A stretch of DNA of 64,000 bases from Ooceraea biroi. Its lineage: Eukaryota; Arthropoda; Insecta; Hymenoptera; Formicidae. The translations under genes were made by a program, and so were the position numbers. Positions 12,170 to 24,600 of this stretch are shown here, piece after piece (within the stretch, counting starts at the first letter, position 1; the number at the start of each line of letters is the position of its first letter). Below the pieces are notes generated by a model. It searched no databases, had not been told where the DNA came from, and worked only from the letters and a program-made list of their open reading frames with translations. The DNA lies in contig NC_039514.1 in NCBI RefSeq assembly GCF_003672135.1, positions 3,844,001 to 3,908,000 on the forward strand, given 5' to 3'.

Positions 12170-14735
12170 TGTAAATATAACGAAACTGCTAAAAATATAA
12201 TAATATTAAATTTACTATTACAATTATAGGTTTGGTTAGGTTAGTTTAGGTTTTGTTCGGAGAAATAATAGATGTATTATTCTCGTACGCTTACGGCATT
12301 CCTGCACGCTTCGCTCTTCTCCTCGCTTGTATCGACGCATGTTTTTCAAGTTGCTATCGAGTCGATTTCGACTACCATACCGAGACAGGATCGGTCGCTA
12401 ACACGCAATCGAGTTCAGTAGTTCGCCAATCCCCTCACGAGTAGGGTCAGGCAGTATTGTATTACGCTCCAACGATAAAGTCAAGTTCAAGTAGTTCAAC
12501 TGTTTAGTTCAATAATTTTAACACGCCAGTCCGCCTAACTAACAAGCACATTTTTGTAAGAACAGGTTTATAACAGAAAAACTTATTTTTTTAAATTATT
12601 TTAAACTTAAACTAACCTAATCAAACCTATGACATATGTAAATATAACTAAAGTACTAAAAATAATAATTTTAAATTTACTATAAAGTAAATAACGGAAG
12701 ATTTGTTTTACACCTAAAATTCAAATTACGAGCCTTCTACTAGCGACAAGTAACTAAAAGCATGCGCACATGCATGCTCGTGTCACTACATTTCGTCGGT
12801 ATGACAGGTTTCCTAACCTAATAAGTGGACAACTTTAACGATTAATATCTCGCTTCGCGTGGCAGAGCGACACTTTTTTCTGCCAGATCCTTTCGTTTTA
12901 TGCAAAAACGCGTCGAATGAGCCTAATTTCATCGAGTTTTGAGGTGAGGCCGCTAAACTGAATAATTACCGATTTTCCATGGGCACATTAGCGGTTAGAA
13001 TTGCTTTTACGCGAAACGCTAGAGCTTTCAGTTCTTCGACAAACCACGAAATGCAGTCGGTGCCGCGACGATATCGATACGCGGATAATGAGTTGTCGTA
13101 TGAACACCGCACGTAGTACGCAGCACTATATGCCTTGTGATGGTGATATGGGTATGTGCCGGATTTTTCCGTTTCTCTCTTCTCCAATGCATACTCCAAG
13201 TCGGCGTATACGACGAACGGCATCCGCTCCTTCCTGCTGTGGTTGTCGAAACGCAGCCACTTGTGCCCTTGTCCTCGTTAGGTAAAACGATGGCACAATC
13301 GTTTAGTTTTGTGCAATCGACAGAGTGAGCCTCCAATCTCTTGTTGGAGGAGAAGTAGTGCAGACATCTGCATGAATGTAAGGATCTGTTAATTACTTTA
13401 ATCTGGCCCAGAGAGTGTATTCATTATAATATAATATTGTACTTACCGATCGCAAATGTATTTTTTTCGTTTGTTGTTGCTCAGTTGGGCGCTCACCAGC
13501 CGGGATAAGTTTTTTATGTACGCAAAATGCCCCACGTTGTCCAGCGGATCCTGCATGTACAACAGATTGACATGCGTATCCATCTTCTGATCAGTGAGCC
13601 GTATCGGTACGACCGTGAGTTTTTCCTCGTTCTTCTTCTCCAGTGGGGTATATACATTTATCGATATATTGTTCAGAAGCTCAAATTTGTTTATTTGCTT
13701 CAACGACATAGGGAATTCAATGCCATCAAGTCTTAATATTGACTTACAATCGGGATATCCGTTTGTCCTTTCCGCGTTGCTTTCAGCCGGATAGAGAGCA
13801 GCGATCACCGACCACGCAAAACATGCGTTATCGTTACTCTGTATGTTTATTACTGCTCTCTTCAACATAATCTCTTTCGGTACTTTGGCATGACATCCAG
13901 CGTGCATAGGGTTATACTTGTTGATGTAACCGTCAGGTCCAGTATACGCGACAACGCCCATCCACTGTCGCGCTCCTGGAACTCTTCGAGAGACGCCAAG
14001 ATGGACTCGAAAACATATTGAGCGAATCACTCTTTCAGATTGGACGTACGAAAGAGTGCTCGGTTTCGCGTATTGATACTCTTATTGGCGATCTTCTCAC
14101 CCGCCACAAACTCGCCATTGAACATGGTATTTACTTTCACACTTTCGTGTTCATTCATTAATGTTTGCACATGATCGAGCACTATGATGCTAGCGTCTTC
14201 CAAGAATCGCCGCGGTTCAATATAGCCGGAATTTATCACAGCACCGGTTAAAATGCGGCTTTCGAACGCGGTCTCTATCACTCGCCACGAGAGTCCTTCA
14301 ACACTGTTATTCCACCCTGTATACTCGCCACCAATATGGATAAAGCGTTTTTCTAATCGCTTCTTCAGTCCCTCGAGCCGCGCGATTCGAGCCACTAAGG
14401 ATTGTTTGTATCCGATAAAGAGTCGCGGCTGCTTGGCGCGATTGCGTTCTTCCAATTTCTCGATGAAGTCATCGCACTGTTGCGTCCATGCGAAATATTC
14501 ACCCAAAGTTGACACACGCGATGATTATGCCACAATGGCCTGTTCTATTTGAGTGAGTGTCTTCATTTTCGACTTTCGTGACCGATGCATCATCCAGAAC
14601 TCCCGACACGTATACTGCTATGCGTTGCATATCGTTTCCTAATTATATGATCTCTACCACCCTATATCTTTATCTCGCTCTAACGCAACGTGTTGAAGAA
14701 TTGCATTATCTCATCTAAAATATCTTGTGAGGCTA
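12170..14735. repeat. Right arm of the large inverted repeat
   Basis: 12705-14735 is the reverse complement of 1-2030. 12560-12705 and 12170-12260 pair with 3896-4045 and 4050-4140. 12260-12560 is unpaired sequence within the arm. The arm keeps the same polymerase fragment in minus orientation. Confidence 0.85.
12966..14515 (-). pseudogene. Maverick/Polinton DNA polymerase B, N-terminal fragment (arm 2)
   Basis: Inverted copy of the polymerase fragment at 221-1764. It shares the in-frame TGA (about 14027-14029) and the shift near 13935. It keeps the six-base A run, so reading continues through YICDR up to the intron donor near 13447, where arm 1 is frameshifted. The zinc finger exon follows at about 13368, and the frame ends in the exonuclease region at 12966. 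The downstream polymerase domains are absent here too. The coding start lies close to a copy of protein X (14956-15693), which recalls the end of one Maverick next to the start of another. Confidence 0.8.
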
Positions 14736-14955
14736 CCCAAGATGTGCAACTTAGTTGCACGTGTCTCAATGTCATGATGCAATGTTTCATGAGGCTACAC
14801 AGAACGTGTTCGCGCCATTTGATACCTTCTATGATACTTATCTAACCTATGCGAATAAACTGGGAGTGCACTACAACGATTAGGAGTAAATATTATTTTA
14901 TTCCATACTTTATTCCACAATATTATGTTTTACATTACACAATAATGTTCTTTTT

Positions 14956-15693
14956 TCAGAACGCTAATGCTAATAACTCACAATCGATAAGTTCCTTGTC
15001 ATCGAAGTATTCGCTGTTTTGTATGGTAACGGTTATGTCGTTAGGATTATCAATGCTACGTGCGATCTTACAGAACTGTTCGTACTTGTAATCTACATGG
15101 TCGATGCAGCTTACTAACCAATTGTACATGTAATCGATACATTTATCGAGATTAAACATAGTTGTTAGTGTAGCTTCCATCATTATTGATCGCACGTTTG
15201 TTACTTCGAACCGAACACACTTCGTATTGTTATACTTAATAAAGTCTACAGTTAATGGCCCGATATATATGGGATCTACGGGTCGTTTATTAGTTTTGGA
15301 AAAATACTCCTGGATTAAATGTTGATGTTCCATGAGGCCTTTCCAGGTTTCCATTCCGAGGATCAATTCATTCCCTCGTTTGTCTCCCACAGCAATCTCC
15401 ATGTAACTCGGACCATGTCTCACGTTTATGCCAACTTCTAAATACTTGTGTTCCGTCGTTGCCAATGCGTATCTTCTTCCTAGGATACGAACGCATCGTC
15501 ATCGGCGTTGTGGTTGCGATGCTGCAGTATCACGCGCTTCGGAAGTGACGCCCGCTGTGGAATTAGCACTGCGGAGAAATAATGTAGAACTATTAGAAAT
15601 CCATGCTTCATATATCAATTGCTAAATATACTTACTAGCTTCGCTTCCACGCTGCTGTTCGCGCTTCTGCTCCATGTGTCTCTTGCTCCACAT
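14956..15693 (-). pseudogene. Maverick-associated protein X, divergent AT-rich copy
   Basis: The main block (14956-15479) shows TEHKYLEVGI, METWKGLMEH and an end IDCELLALAF. It aligns along its length with the proteins at 43572-44351 and 57725-58498 (YKYLEIGIG, EMWKGLV, LLDCELLVVVF). A first exon MWSKRHMEQKREQQ (15693-15636) ends at a GTAAGT donor, and an acceptor lies at 15569. The joined frame reaches a TAG at about 15480, just before the conserved block, so there is either a frameshift or an unrecognised splice. AATAAA signals on the minus strand near 14897-14910 follow the stop. The N-terminal half has a loose resemblance to PC4-like single-strand DNA-binding domains (inference only). Confidence 0.65.
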
Positions 15694-15738
15694 TGTTCCT
15701 TCTAGCTTCTTCTCTTCAGATCTAATCGTGCTTAGTCC

Positions 15739-15782
15739 ACTGAACAACTAATATTTTTAACATTCGCTTTTCACTTTATATA
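15739..15782 (-). promoter_or_regulatory. Core promoter of divergent protein X: TATA box and initiator
   Basis: On the minus strand TATATAAAG (15782-15774) is followed about 32 bp later by GTTCAGT (15745-15739), the arthropod initiator consensus. The first ATG follows at 15693. The spacing is that of a standard insect TATA-Inr promoter. Confidence 0.65.
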
Positions 15783-15989
15783 TGCATTTTGTTTCACCCC
15801 CTCCACCGCGAAACGTGTCATCGAAGGATGCATCGGTTACGTCACGCACGTGGACGCGATGTGCTTTAACATCCACTCATCCGATTTCATAGCAGCCGGA
15901 CGGCGCTCGCGGGCTCAGGTCAGCGGAAGTGCCGAGATGCTGGATATTGGTTCCTTAGTAACGAATGCTATCATGCACATTCCATCACG

Positions 15990-16540
15990 CCACCCTGACA
16001 TATGTTGTGTACAATGGGGGTTTCTATTATATCGCGCACGTGGCTCCGGTTGGGTTCGCGAATAGTTCGCGAAAATGTCGCTGCGACCCTCCCTCCCCTC
16101 CCGTGAGTAACAGTAGTAGGAGTAAGTAACAATAAGAGGAACATAGAAAGCGAGATAAAACGTGCGTCAGTGGTATTAACACCTGGAGCGAATCAGCGGA
16201 TAGCAAATCATATCGCGTATGACAAGTATGCACGTGCATCATGCACTGCGACCCTCCCTCCCCTCCCGCGAGTTAGGTCCGCGACATCACGTCACCCGCG
16301 AAACATGTTGTGTACAATGAGGTGTCTATTACATCGCGCACGTGGCTCTCCCCCCCTTGCCCCTCCGCGGGTTAGGTCAGCAAACATGTCACGGTCCACC
16401 CCTCCGCGGGTTAGGTCAGCAAACATGTCACGGTCTCCCCTCCCGCGGGTTAGGTCCGCGAAAACCCCCTCTCGCGAATAGTCCGCGATCCCCCCTTCCA
16501 CCTGACTCAGCCACTCAGATCCCAGCGTTAGAATCTGCTA
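15990..16540. repeat. Short GC-rich direct repeats
   Basis: A module running from TGTTGTGTACAATG to CGCGCACGTGGCTC occurs twice (about 16002-16046 and 16307-16347). Two consecutive units of CGGGTTAGGTCAGCAAACATG follow (about 16368 and 16406), with a third partial unit ending TTAGGTCCGCGA. The purpose is unknown. Open frames across it are repetitive and not credible as genes. Confidence 0.65.
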
Positions 16541-16560
16541 TCCTTCCCTACTGACGGTAT

Positions 16561-19500
16561 TTTCATTAATCCTTCTCTCCGGGCAGCGATAGTAACTCGC
16601 AGGAATGCAATTGTATATTTACGCACCATAGCAATTCTTTTCTAGGCAGCTTACTAGGCCTGTAACAAATTCGTGTAAGCGCGCGCAGTGCAAATACTCC
16701 AGAGAATGTGTAAATAAGCGGTGTAAAGTAACGAATACAGTGATAAGAGAAAAAAGAAAAACATCCCGCCCGGCACGATGTACAAGTTGAACCGTTCGAA
16801 CATCTGAATAGCTTTCTAGACTAGTCTAGGTTCTCCTAATCAAGTCTCTAGATTGTTCGAGAACGTTCTGATCGCTTCTCTAGACTATACGCGATTCTTC
16901 CGTCCGCTTCTGTCTTTTCATGAACATTTGGTTCTGTTTGAACATCTGAATCGCTCTCTAGACCAGTCTAAATTCTTTTGATCAAGTCTCTAGATTGTTC
17001 GAGAAGCTTCTGATCGCTTCTTTAGACTATTCGCGATTCTTCACCACGGTTCGTTAGCATGGATGGTGTGAGGATGGCCTCGCGACGCACCAATCTACGT
17101 GTCGCGTCCGTGTGCGTCGCGAGACCATCCCCACCACATGCTATCATGTTTCTGGCATCGCTGATCCCTTCTCCGCTGACGAAGCTCCACAAGTCGTTCA
17201 GCATTGGGACAGGATACTTCGTTCTTTTCGTTCTCGTAAGTTGAATATTCATAGTTCGAATCTAATAATTTTACAATATTGTAGACATTCGACGTTATTT
17301 TCATTAATCCTTCTCTTCGGTCAGCGATAGTAACTCGCAGGAATGCAATTGTATACTTACGCACCATAGTAATTCTTTTCTCGGCAGCTTACTAGGCTCG
17401 TAACAAATTCGGGTAAGCGCGCGCAGTGAAAATACTCCACGGAATGTGTAAATAAGTGGTTTAAAGTAACGAATACAGTGATAAGTGAAAAAATAAAAAA
17501 ATTCCGCCCGGCACGAGGTACAAGTTGAACCATTTGAACATCTGAATCGTTTTCTAGACTAGTCTAGGTTCTCCTAATCAAGTCTCTAGTTTGTTCGAGA
17601 ACGTTCTGATCGCTTCTCTAGACTATACGCGATTCTTCCGTCCGCTTCTGTCTTTTCATGAACATTTGGTTCTGTTTGAACATCTGAATCGCTCTCTAGA
17701 CCAGTCTAAATTCTTTTGATCAAGTCTCTAGATTGTTCGAGAAGCTTCTGATCGCTTCTTTAGACTATTCGCGATTCTTCACCACGGTTCGTTAGCATGG
17801 ATGGTGTGAGGATGGCCTCGCGACGCACCAATCTACGTGTCGCGTCCGTGTGCGTCGCGAGATCATCCCCACCACATGCTATCATGTTTCTGGCATCGCT
17901 GATCCCTTCTCCGCTGACGAAGCTCCACAAGTCGTTCAGCATTGGGACAGGATACTTCGTTCTTTTCGTTCTCGTAAGTTGAATATTCATAGTTCGAATC
18001 TAATAATTTTACAATATTGTAGACATTCGACGTTATTTTCATTAATCCTTCTCTTCGGTCAGCGATAGTAACTCGCAGGAATGCAATTGTATACTTACGC
18101 ACCATAGTAATTCTTTTCTCGGCAGCTTACTAGGCTCGTAACAAATTCGGGTAAGCGCGCGCAGTGAAAATACTCCACGGAATGTGTAAATAAGTGGTTT
18201 AAAGTAACGAATACAGTGATAAGTGAAAAAATAAAAAAATTCCGCCCGGCACGAGGTACAAGTTGAACCATTTGAACATCTGAATCGTTTTCTAGACTAG
18301 TCTAGGTTCTCCTAATCAAGTCTCTAGTTTGTTCGAGAACGTTCTGATCGCTTCTCTAGACTATACGCGATTCTTCCGTCCGCTTCTGTCTTTTCATGAA
18401 CATTTGGTTCTGTTTGAACATCTGAATCGCTCTCTAGACCAGTCTAAATTCTTTTGATCAAGTCTCTAGATTGTTCGAGAAGCTTCTGATCGCTTCTTTA
18501 GACTATTCGCGATTCTTCACCACGGTTCGTTAGCATGGATGGTGTGAGGATGGCCTCGCGACGCACCAATCTACGTGTCGCGTCCGTGCGCGTCGCGAGA
18601 TCATCCCCACCACATGCTATCATGTTTCTGGCATCGCTGATCCCTTCTCCGCTGACGAAGCTCCACAAGTCGTTCAGCATTGGGACAGGATACTTCGTTC
18701 TTTTCGTTCTCGTAAGTTGAATATTCATAGTTCGAATCTAATAATTTTACAATATTGTAGACATTCGACGTTATTTTCATTAATCCTTCTCTTCGGTCAG
18801 CGATAGTAACTCGCAGGAATGCAATTGTATACTTACGCACCATAGTAATTCTTTTCTCGGCAGCTTACTAGGCTCGTAACAAATTCGGGTAAGCGCGCGC
18901 AGTGAAAATACTCCACGGAATGTGTAAATAAGTGGTTTAAAGTAACGAATACAGTGATAAGTGAAAAAATAAAAAAATTCCGCCCGGCACGAGGTACAAG
19001 TTGAACCATTTGAACATCTGAATCGTTTTCTAGACTAGTCTAGGTTCTCCTAATCAAGTCTCTAGTTTGTTCGAGAACGTTCTGATCGCTTCTCTAGACT
19101 ATACGCGATTCTTCCGTCCGCTTCTGTCTTTTCATGAACATTTGGTTCTGTTTGAACATCTGAATCGCTCTCTAGACCAGTCTAAATTCTTTTGATCAAG
19201 TCTCTAGATTGTTCGAGAAGCTTCTGATCGCTTCTTTAGACTATTCGCGATTCTTCACCACGGTTCGTTAGCATGGATGGTGTGAGGATGGCCTCGCGAC
19301 GCACCAATCTACGTGTCGCGTCCGTGTGCGTCGCGAGATCATCCCCACCACATGCTATCATGTTTCTGGCATCGCTGATCCCTTCTCCGCTGACGAAGCT
19401 CCACAAGTCGTTCAGCATTGGGACAGGATACTTCGTTCTTTTCGTTCTCGTAAGTTGAATATTCATAGTTCGAATCTAATAATTTTACAATATTGTAGAC

Positions 19501-21345
19501 ATTCGACGTTATTTTCATTAATCCTTCTCTTCGGTCAGCGATAGTAACTCGCAGGAATGCAATTGTATACTTACGCACCATAGTAATTCTTTTCTCGGCA
19601 GCTTACTAGGCTCGTAACAAATTCGGGTAAGCGCGCGCAGTGAAAATACTCCACGGAATGTGTAAATAAGTGGTTTAAAGTAACGAATACAGTGATAAGT
19701 GAAAAAATAAAAAAATTCCGCCCGGCACGAGGTACAAGTTGAACCATTTGAACATCTGAATCGTTTTCTAGACTAGTCTAGGTTCTCCTAATCAAGTCTC
19801 TAGTTTGTTCGAGAACGTTCTGATCGCTTCTCTAGACTATACGCGATTCTTCCGTCCGCTTCTGTCTTTTCATGAACATTTGGTTCTGTTTGAACATCTG
19901 AATCGCTCTCTAGACCAGTCTAAATTCTTTTGATCAAGTCTCTAGATTGTTCGAGAAGCTTCTGATCGCTTCTTTAGACTATTCGCGATTCTTCACCACG
20001 GTTCGTTAGCATGGATGGTGTGAGGATGGCCTCGCGACGCACCAATCTACGTGTCGCGTCCGTGTGCGTCGCGAGATCATCCCCACCACATGCTATCATG
20101 TTTCTGGTATCGCTGATCCCTTCTCCGCTGACGAAGCTCCACAAGTCGTTCAGCATTGGGACAGGATACTTCGTTCTTTTCGTTCTCGTAAGTTGAATAT
20201 TCATAGTTCGAATCTAATAATTTTACAATATTGTAGACATTCGACGTTATTTTCATTAATCCTTCTCTTCGGTCAGCGATAGTAACTCGCAGGAATGCAA
20301 TTGTATACTTACGCACCATAGTAATTCTTTTCTCGGCAGCTTACTAGGCTCGTAACAAATTCGGGTAAGCGCGCGCAGTGAAAATACTCCACGGAATGTG
20401 TAAATAAGTGGTTTAAAGTAACGAATACAGTGATAAGTGAAAAAATAAAAAAATTCCGCCCGGCACGAGGTACAAGTTGAACCATTTGAACATCTGAATC
20501 GTTTTCTAGACTAGTCTAGGTTCTCCTAATCAAGTCTCTAGTTTGTTCGAGAACGTTCTGATCGCTTCTCTAGACTATACGCGATTCTTCCGTCCGCTTC
20601 TGTCTTTTCATGAACATTTGGTTCTGTTTGAACATCTGAATCGCTCTCTAGACCAGTCTAAATTCTTTTGATCAAGTCTCTAGATTGTTCGAGAAGCTTC
20701 TGATCGCTTCTTTAGACTATTCGCGATTCTTCACCACGGTTCGTTAGCATGGATGGTGTGAGGATGGCCTCGCGACGCACCAATCTACGTGTCGCGTCCG
20801 TGCGCGTCGCGAGATCATCCCCACCACATGCTATCATGTTTCTGGCATCGCTGATCCCTTCTCCGCTGACGAAGCTCCACAAGTCGTTCAGCATTGGGAC
20901 AGGATACTTCGTTCTTTTCGTTCTCGTAAGTTGAATATTCATAGTTCGAATCTAATAATTTTACAATATTGTAGACATTCGACGTTATTTTCATTAATCC
21001 TTCTCTTCGGTCAGCGATAGTAACTCGCAGGAATGCAATTGTATACTTACGCACCATAGTAATTCTTTTCTCGGCAGCTTACTAGGCTCGTAACAAATTC
21101 GGGTAAGCGCGCGCAGTGAAAATACTCCACGGAATGTGTAAATAAGTGGTTTAAAGTAACGAATACAGTGATAAGTGAAAAAATAAAAAAATTCCGCCCG
21201 GCACGAGGTACAAGTTGAACCATTTGAACATCTGAATCGTTTATAGACTAGTCTAAGTTCTCCTAATCAAGTCTCCAGATTGTTCGAGAACCTTCTGATC
21301 GCTTCTCTAGACTATTCGCGATTCTTCCGTCCGCTTCTGTCTTTT
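16561..21345. repeat. 738-bp satellite array, about 6.5 units
   Basis: Units begin at 16561, 17299, 18037, 18775, 19513, 20251 and 20989, exactly 738 bp apart. The last is cut at about 21345. The inner units differ by single bases, while the first unit and the final half-unit are more diverged, the usual pattern of array homogenisation. Each unit contains an internal duplication of about 110 bp (GAACATCTGAATCG to ATTCGCGATTCTTC) and TCTAGACTAGTCTAG palindromes. It also has an inverted pair of about 28 bp around the loop CTACGTGTCGCG. Small open frames recur once per unit and are by-products. Confidence 0.95.
17055..17145. repeat. Hairpin inside the satellite unit (first copy shown)
   Basis: The left stem GGATGGCCTCGCGACGCAC pairs with GTGCGTCGCGAGACCATCC, with an outer extension to ATGG/CACCACAT and few mismatches. 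The structure repeats once per 738 bp. A separated copy of the right stem (GTGGTGGGGATGGTCTCGC) ends the array near 21376-21400. Confidence 0.75.
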
Positions 21346-21647
21346 CATGCCAGGTCGCGCCACGGTAGCATGTTCGGTAGCATGTGGTGGGGATGGTCTC
21401 GCTAATATTTATGATAATAATGTATTATTATTATTATTAAATAATGCATTATTAATTATAAGTAGGAATGGATAAACATGATTAATATAAATAATTTTAC
21501 GTGTAACTTATTTTTCAATTGGTCTTATTATTGTTGTATTCAATGTTATCTTATCGTTAGATGACCACGTTTAACGTACTTAAACGTATAATCCTAAGAT
21601 AGCATATAACACATGTATTTATGACAGTGGTGAATTTTCTGTTGCAG
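21346..21647. other. Spacer between satellite and ABCG gene
   Basis: AT-rich, including a short ATT repeat near 21420-21445. It ends at a splice acceptor (TTCTGTTGCAG) that opens the first recognised ABCG exon, so it is probably the end of a 5' UTR intron whose upstream exon I cannot place. Confidence 0.5.
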
Positions 21648-24600
21648 CCTTCTGCCACATCGACGCAATTTGTATATAATCATCACTTAGGTGTGCACGG
21701 GGAGGACAAACAATGGAAGTATTAAAGCTTGAAGTTAAGAAGTACGGAAGTAATGAAACGATCAATCGACAAGAGGTCGATGCACCAGCAATGTGTAATT
21801 GGATTGACTTGGACCGATCTTCGCCGGAGGATGTCGACCAGGATGCGACCAGCATCACACGCGACAACGGCAAACAATCGATCAACATAATCTTCGAGCA
21901 CATCACATATACTGTGAACCTCGGCTTCAGGAAAGGTAAATCATGATCATCATGATCACGCTATTGCTTTCTTCTTTTCATTCTTCTTTTTTTTCTACAT
22001 GGATTACGAATATTCGTCGCGAATTAGTGCGATTTATGATATTAGCTTCTTCACACAGGATGTTACACAAAAAATTATAGAAATACTATTTAATTATACA
22101 TATGAATGAAACTAATTATGTAACATCGCATTGTTAATTCTAGGAAAAAAAGAGATTTTACACGGAATTAATGGAAGGTTCCCAGCAAACAGTTGATCGC
22201 TCTGATGGGTCCATCTGGTGCAGGGAAGTCCACGTTATTCGATGTACTCTCTGGCTTCCGCGTAACCGGAGTGGATGGTACTATATTTGTCAACGGTCAT
22301 GTCCGGGATCTCAACTCTTTCCGGAAGTAAGTTTTCAATCACTAATTGACTTATCAAATCCGAGATTGTTTCGTAGATAGTATATCTAAGAAAACTTATA
22401 TATATACTTGTATATATATAAAAAGATGTAAGAAAAGTATTTATATATTACTAAATGTATTTTTATACTGTTTGTTTTTATAAATGAACGCCTACATTTT
22501 TGACGCCTCGTTTATTTTTTGTCTTCAGGTACACTGCCTACATTACACAGGAGGATCGGTTGGAACCTTTACTCACTGTACTCGAATATATGAAGATCGC
22601 CGCCGATTTAAAGCTGCCGGCGGATACCTTACAAAATAAAAAAGAAGCGACTGTACGTTTAGAATAAGAAATTAATTAACAATTAATAATTTATTACCGA
22701 TTGGAACCGAAGTTATTTTAACTAAATTATATAGTAGTAAATTATAGTATATAGTAGATAACAAATTATTATTTAAATCATGATCATATTATTACTAAAT
22801 TATATAGTAGATAATAAATTATTATTTAAATCATCATCACAGTACTATATACAGTGCTTGGTGAGCCTCCGTGATTCTCTTTCATTCTCTCTATTCATAG
22901 TCTTCTCTAGTTGTTAACTCCCATACTCCTCAAATTTTCCATCTCTCTCCTTCTCGATCTTTTTCTTTCTCTACTCCATATGTATATGAGATATGTACTG
23001 TACAAGGGATGCAAATATGGTAAAAAATAGGTAGACACGTATGTAATATGTTATTATTGTTGCGACAGCCTTTTCTCCCGTTAAGTAAAAATTACTGGGA
23101 GCTTCTTATCGGCTTCACCTGACGTGGCCAGGTCCGCGGCTATCAGGTTGCTAATTTATTGAGACATAGTAGAACATTATAACTGGGCGCCAACTAATTT
23201 TATAAAATTAGTAAAATTGGATAAGGTCTCAGGGGTGGATATTTGGGAGGACCCTTTCTATACGATACTGACTGTTAAAACACCGATTGACAGGATATAA
23301 TTGAGAAATAAAAAAACGTTATACGGAACTTCAAATACTATATAATTCGGAATAATAGAGGTCTCACAGAAAATTTAGCTTTAGGCAGAATAGTGCAAGT
23401 TATTTCTACTCACAATGACGACGGGAGGTCTCTTACTCTGTCAGCCTTGTGTTATTAAAACTTTGCAATCTCAGTTGTAAGCCGTCCACGGTTCAGAGAA
23501 AATCTTATAAAGCGGCGATCCGACTCCCCGGGAGCTGACTCTAGGATTCTGCTAGGACTTTACTATAGCACCGCCATCCAAAGAGTGCCACACAGTGATC
23601 CCGCTCCTTCGAGCATAGACCGGGTACGATGCCGTCGGTCATTTACGCATGCGTTCTTTGCGTATCGATGAATCGATATCAATCGACATTCTATACAATT
23701 GAGCATACGCCCCTGATCACCGTCTATCCTCGTCCGTCCTATGGACCGGATGGGAACACACCTCGCTGTTCTCCTCTCGCTCCCGTCCACATCGGTCGCA
23801 CACCGCGTCTCCTTCGGCCACAATTCAGTGACCAGAATTGAGAGAACCTCCCGTTTGTCCGAAATATAGCAATCCAAATTTTATAGCGCAACAATTCGAT
23901 AATGTAATATAATAGTTTCAAAATTCATACAACAGTTTCAGAAATTAATGATAATTTGCAATAATTTCAATAACATCAATAAAAAAATATAAAATGAAAA
24001 TATTTAAAATATTCCTATTGTTATATAAACTTCCGACGAGCCGGATCACGTCGACGTTGGGGAAATAAACTTACACTGTCACATTGTATTGAAACTACTG
24101 AAACTATTTTATTAACTATTTTATTGAAAAAATAAGAAATCTTTCATTCACCTATATAAAACTATATATATGTTTTTAGTTATACAGGTACATATCTTTG
24201 TAGGTCTGAATAAAATGTAATAAATGTTTTTACATTTCATTACAATAAATCTTGTAAGAAATGTTTTATTATAATAAATAAAATAAATAAAAGACACGGA
24301 GAACCTACCCGGTACATACGATCAGATTTTGACAAACATCTCCTTTCCACCTTGACTTTGCTGACTATTTTCGAGCGTGTCATTTGCGAGCGTGTTCTCA
24401 CTGTGTTCGGTCACTTTATCTTGTACTAATTTGTTTGTGTCTTTTTCAACCAGTACGTTGGTAGATATTTATTTATATTGTACTCTTGCGTTTTATATTG
24501 TTCTTTTTTTATTTTTTTTATATTTTTATATATTGTATATTTTACTTTATATTTGTAGAAAAAGACATATCACTTGAAAAGGACCGGATTTCGGTCGAAA

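Noticed and set aside
17022..21057. Repeated small frames, several per 738-bp unit
   Set aside because: They occur on both strands once per satellite unit and match no family. They are by-products of the repeat.
16561..21345. CRISPR array
   Set aside because: Regular spacing is that of a 738-bp satellite. There are no short repeats with unique spacers and no cas genes.
23050..24080. Solo LTR or gypsy element in ABCG intron 3
   Set aside because: A primer-binding-like TGGGCGCCAA and a compositional change are present, but no repeat ends or coding region could be fixed.
24377..24577. Hydrophobic 66-codon frame
   Set aside because: A run of TTT/TAT codons in AT-rich intron DNA with no homology signal.
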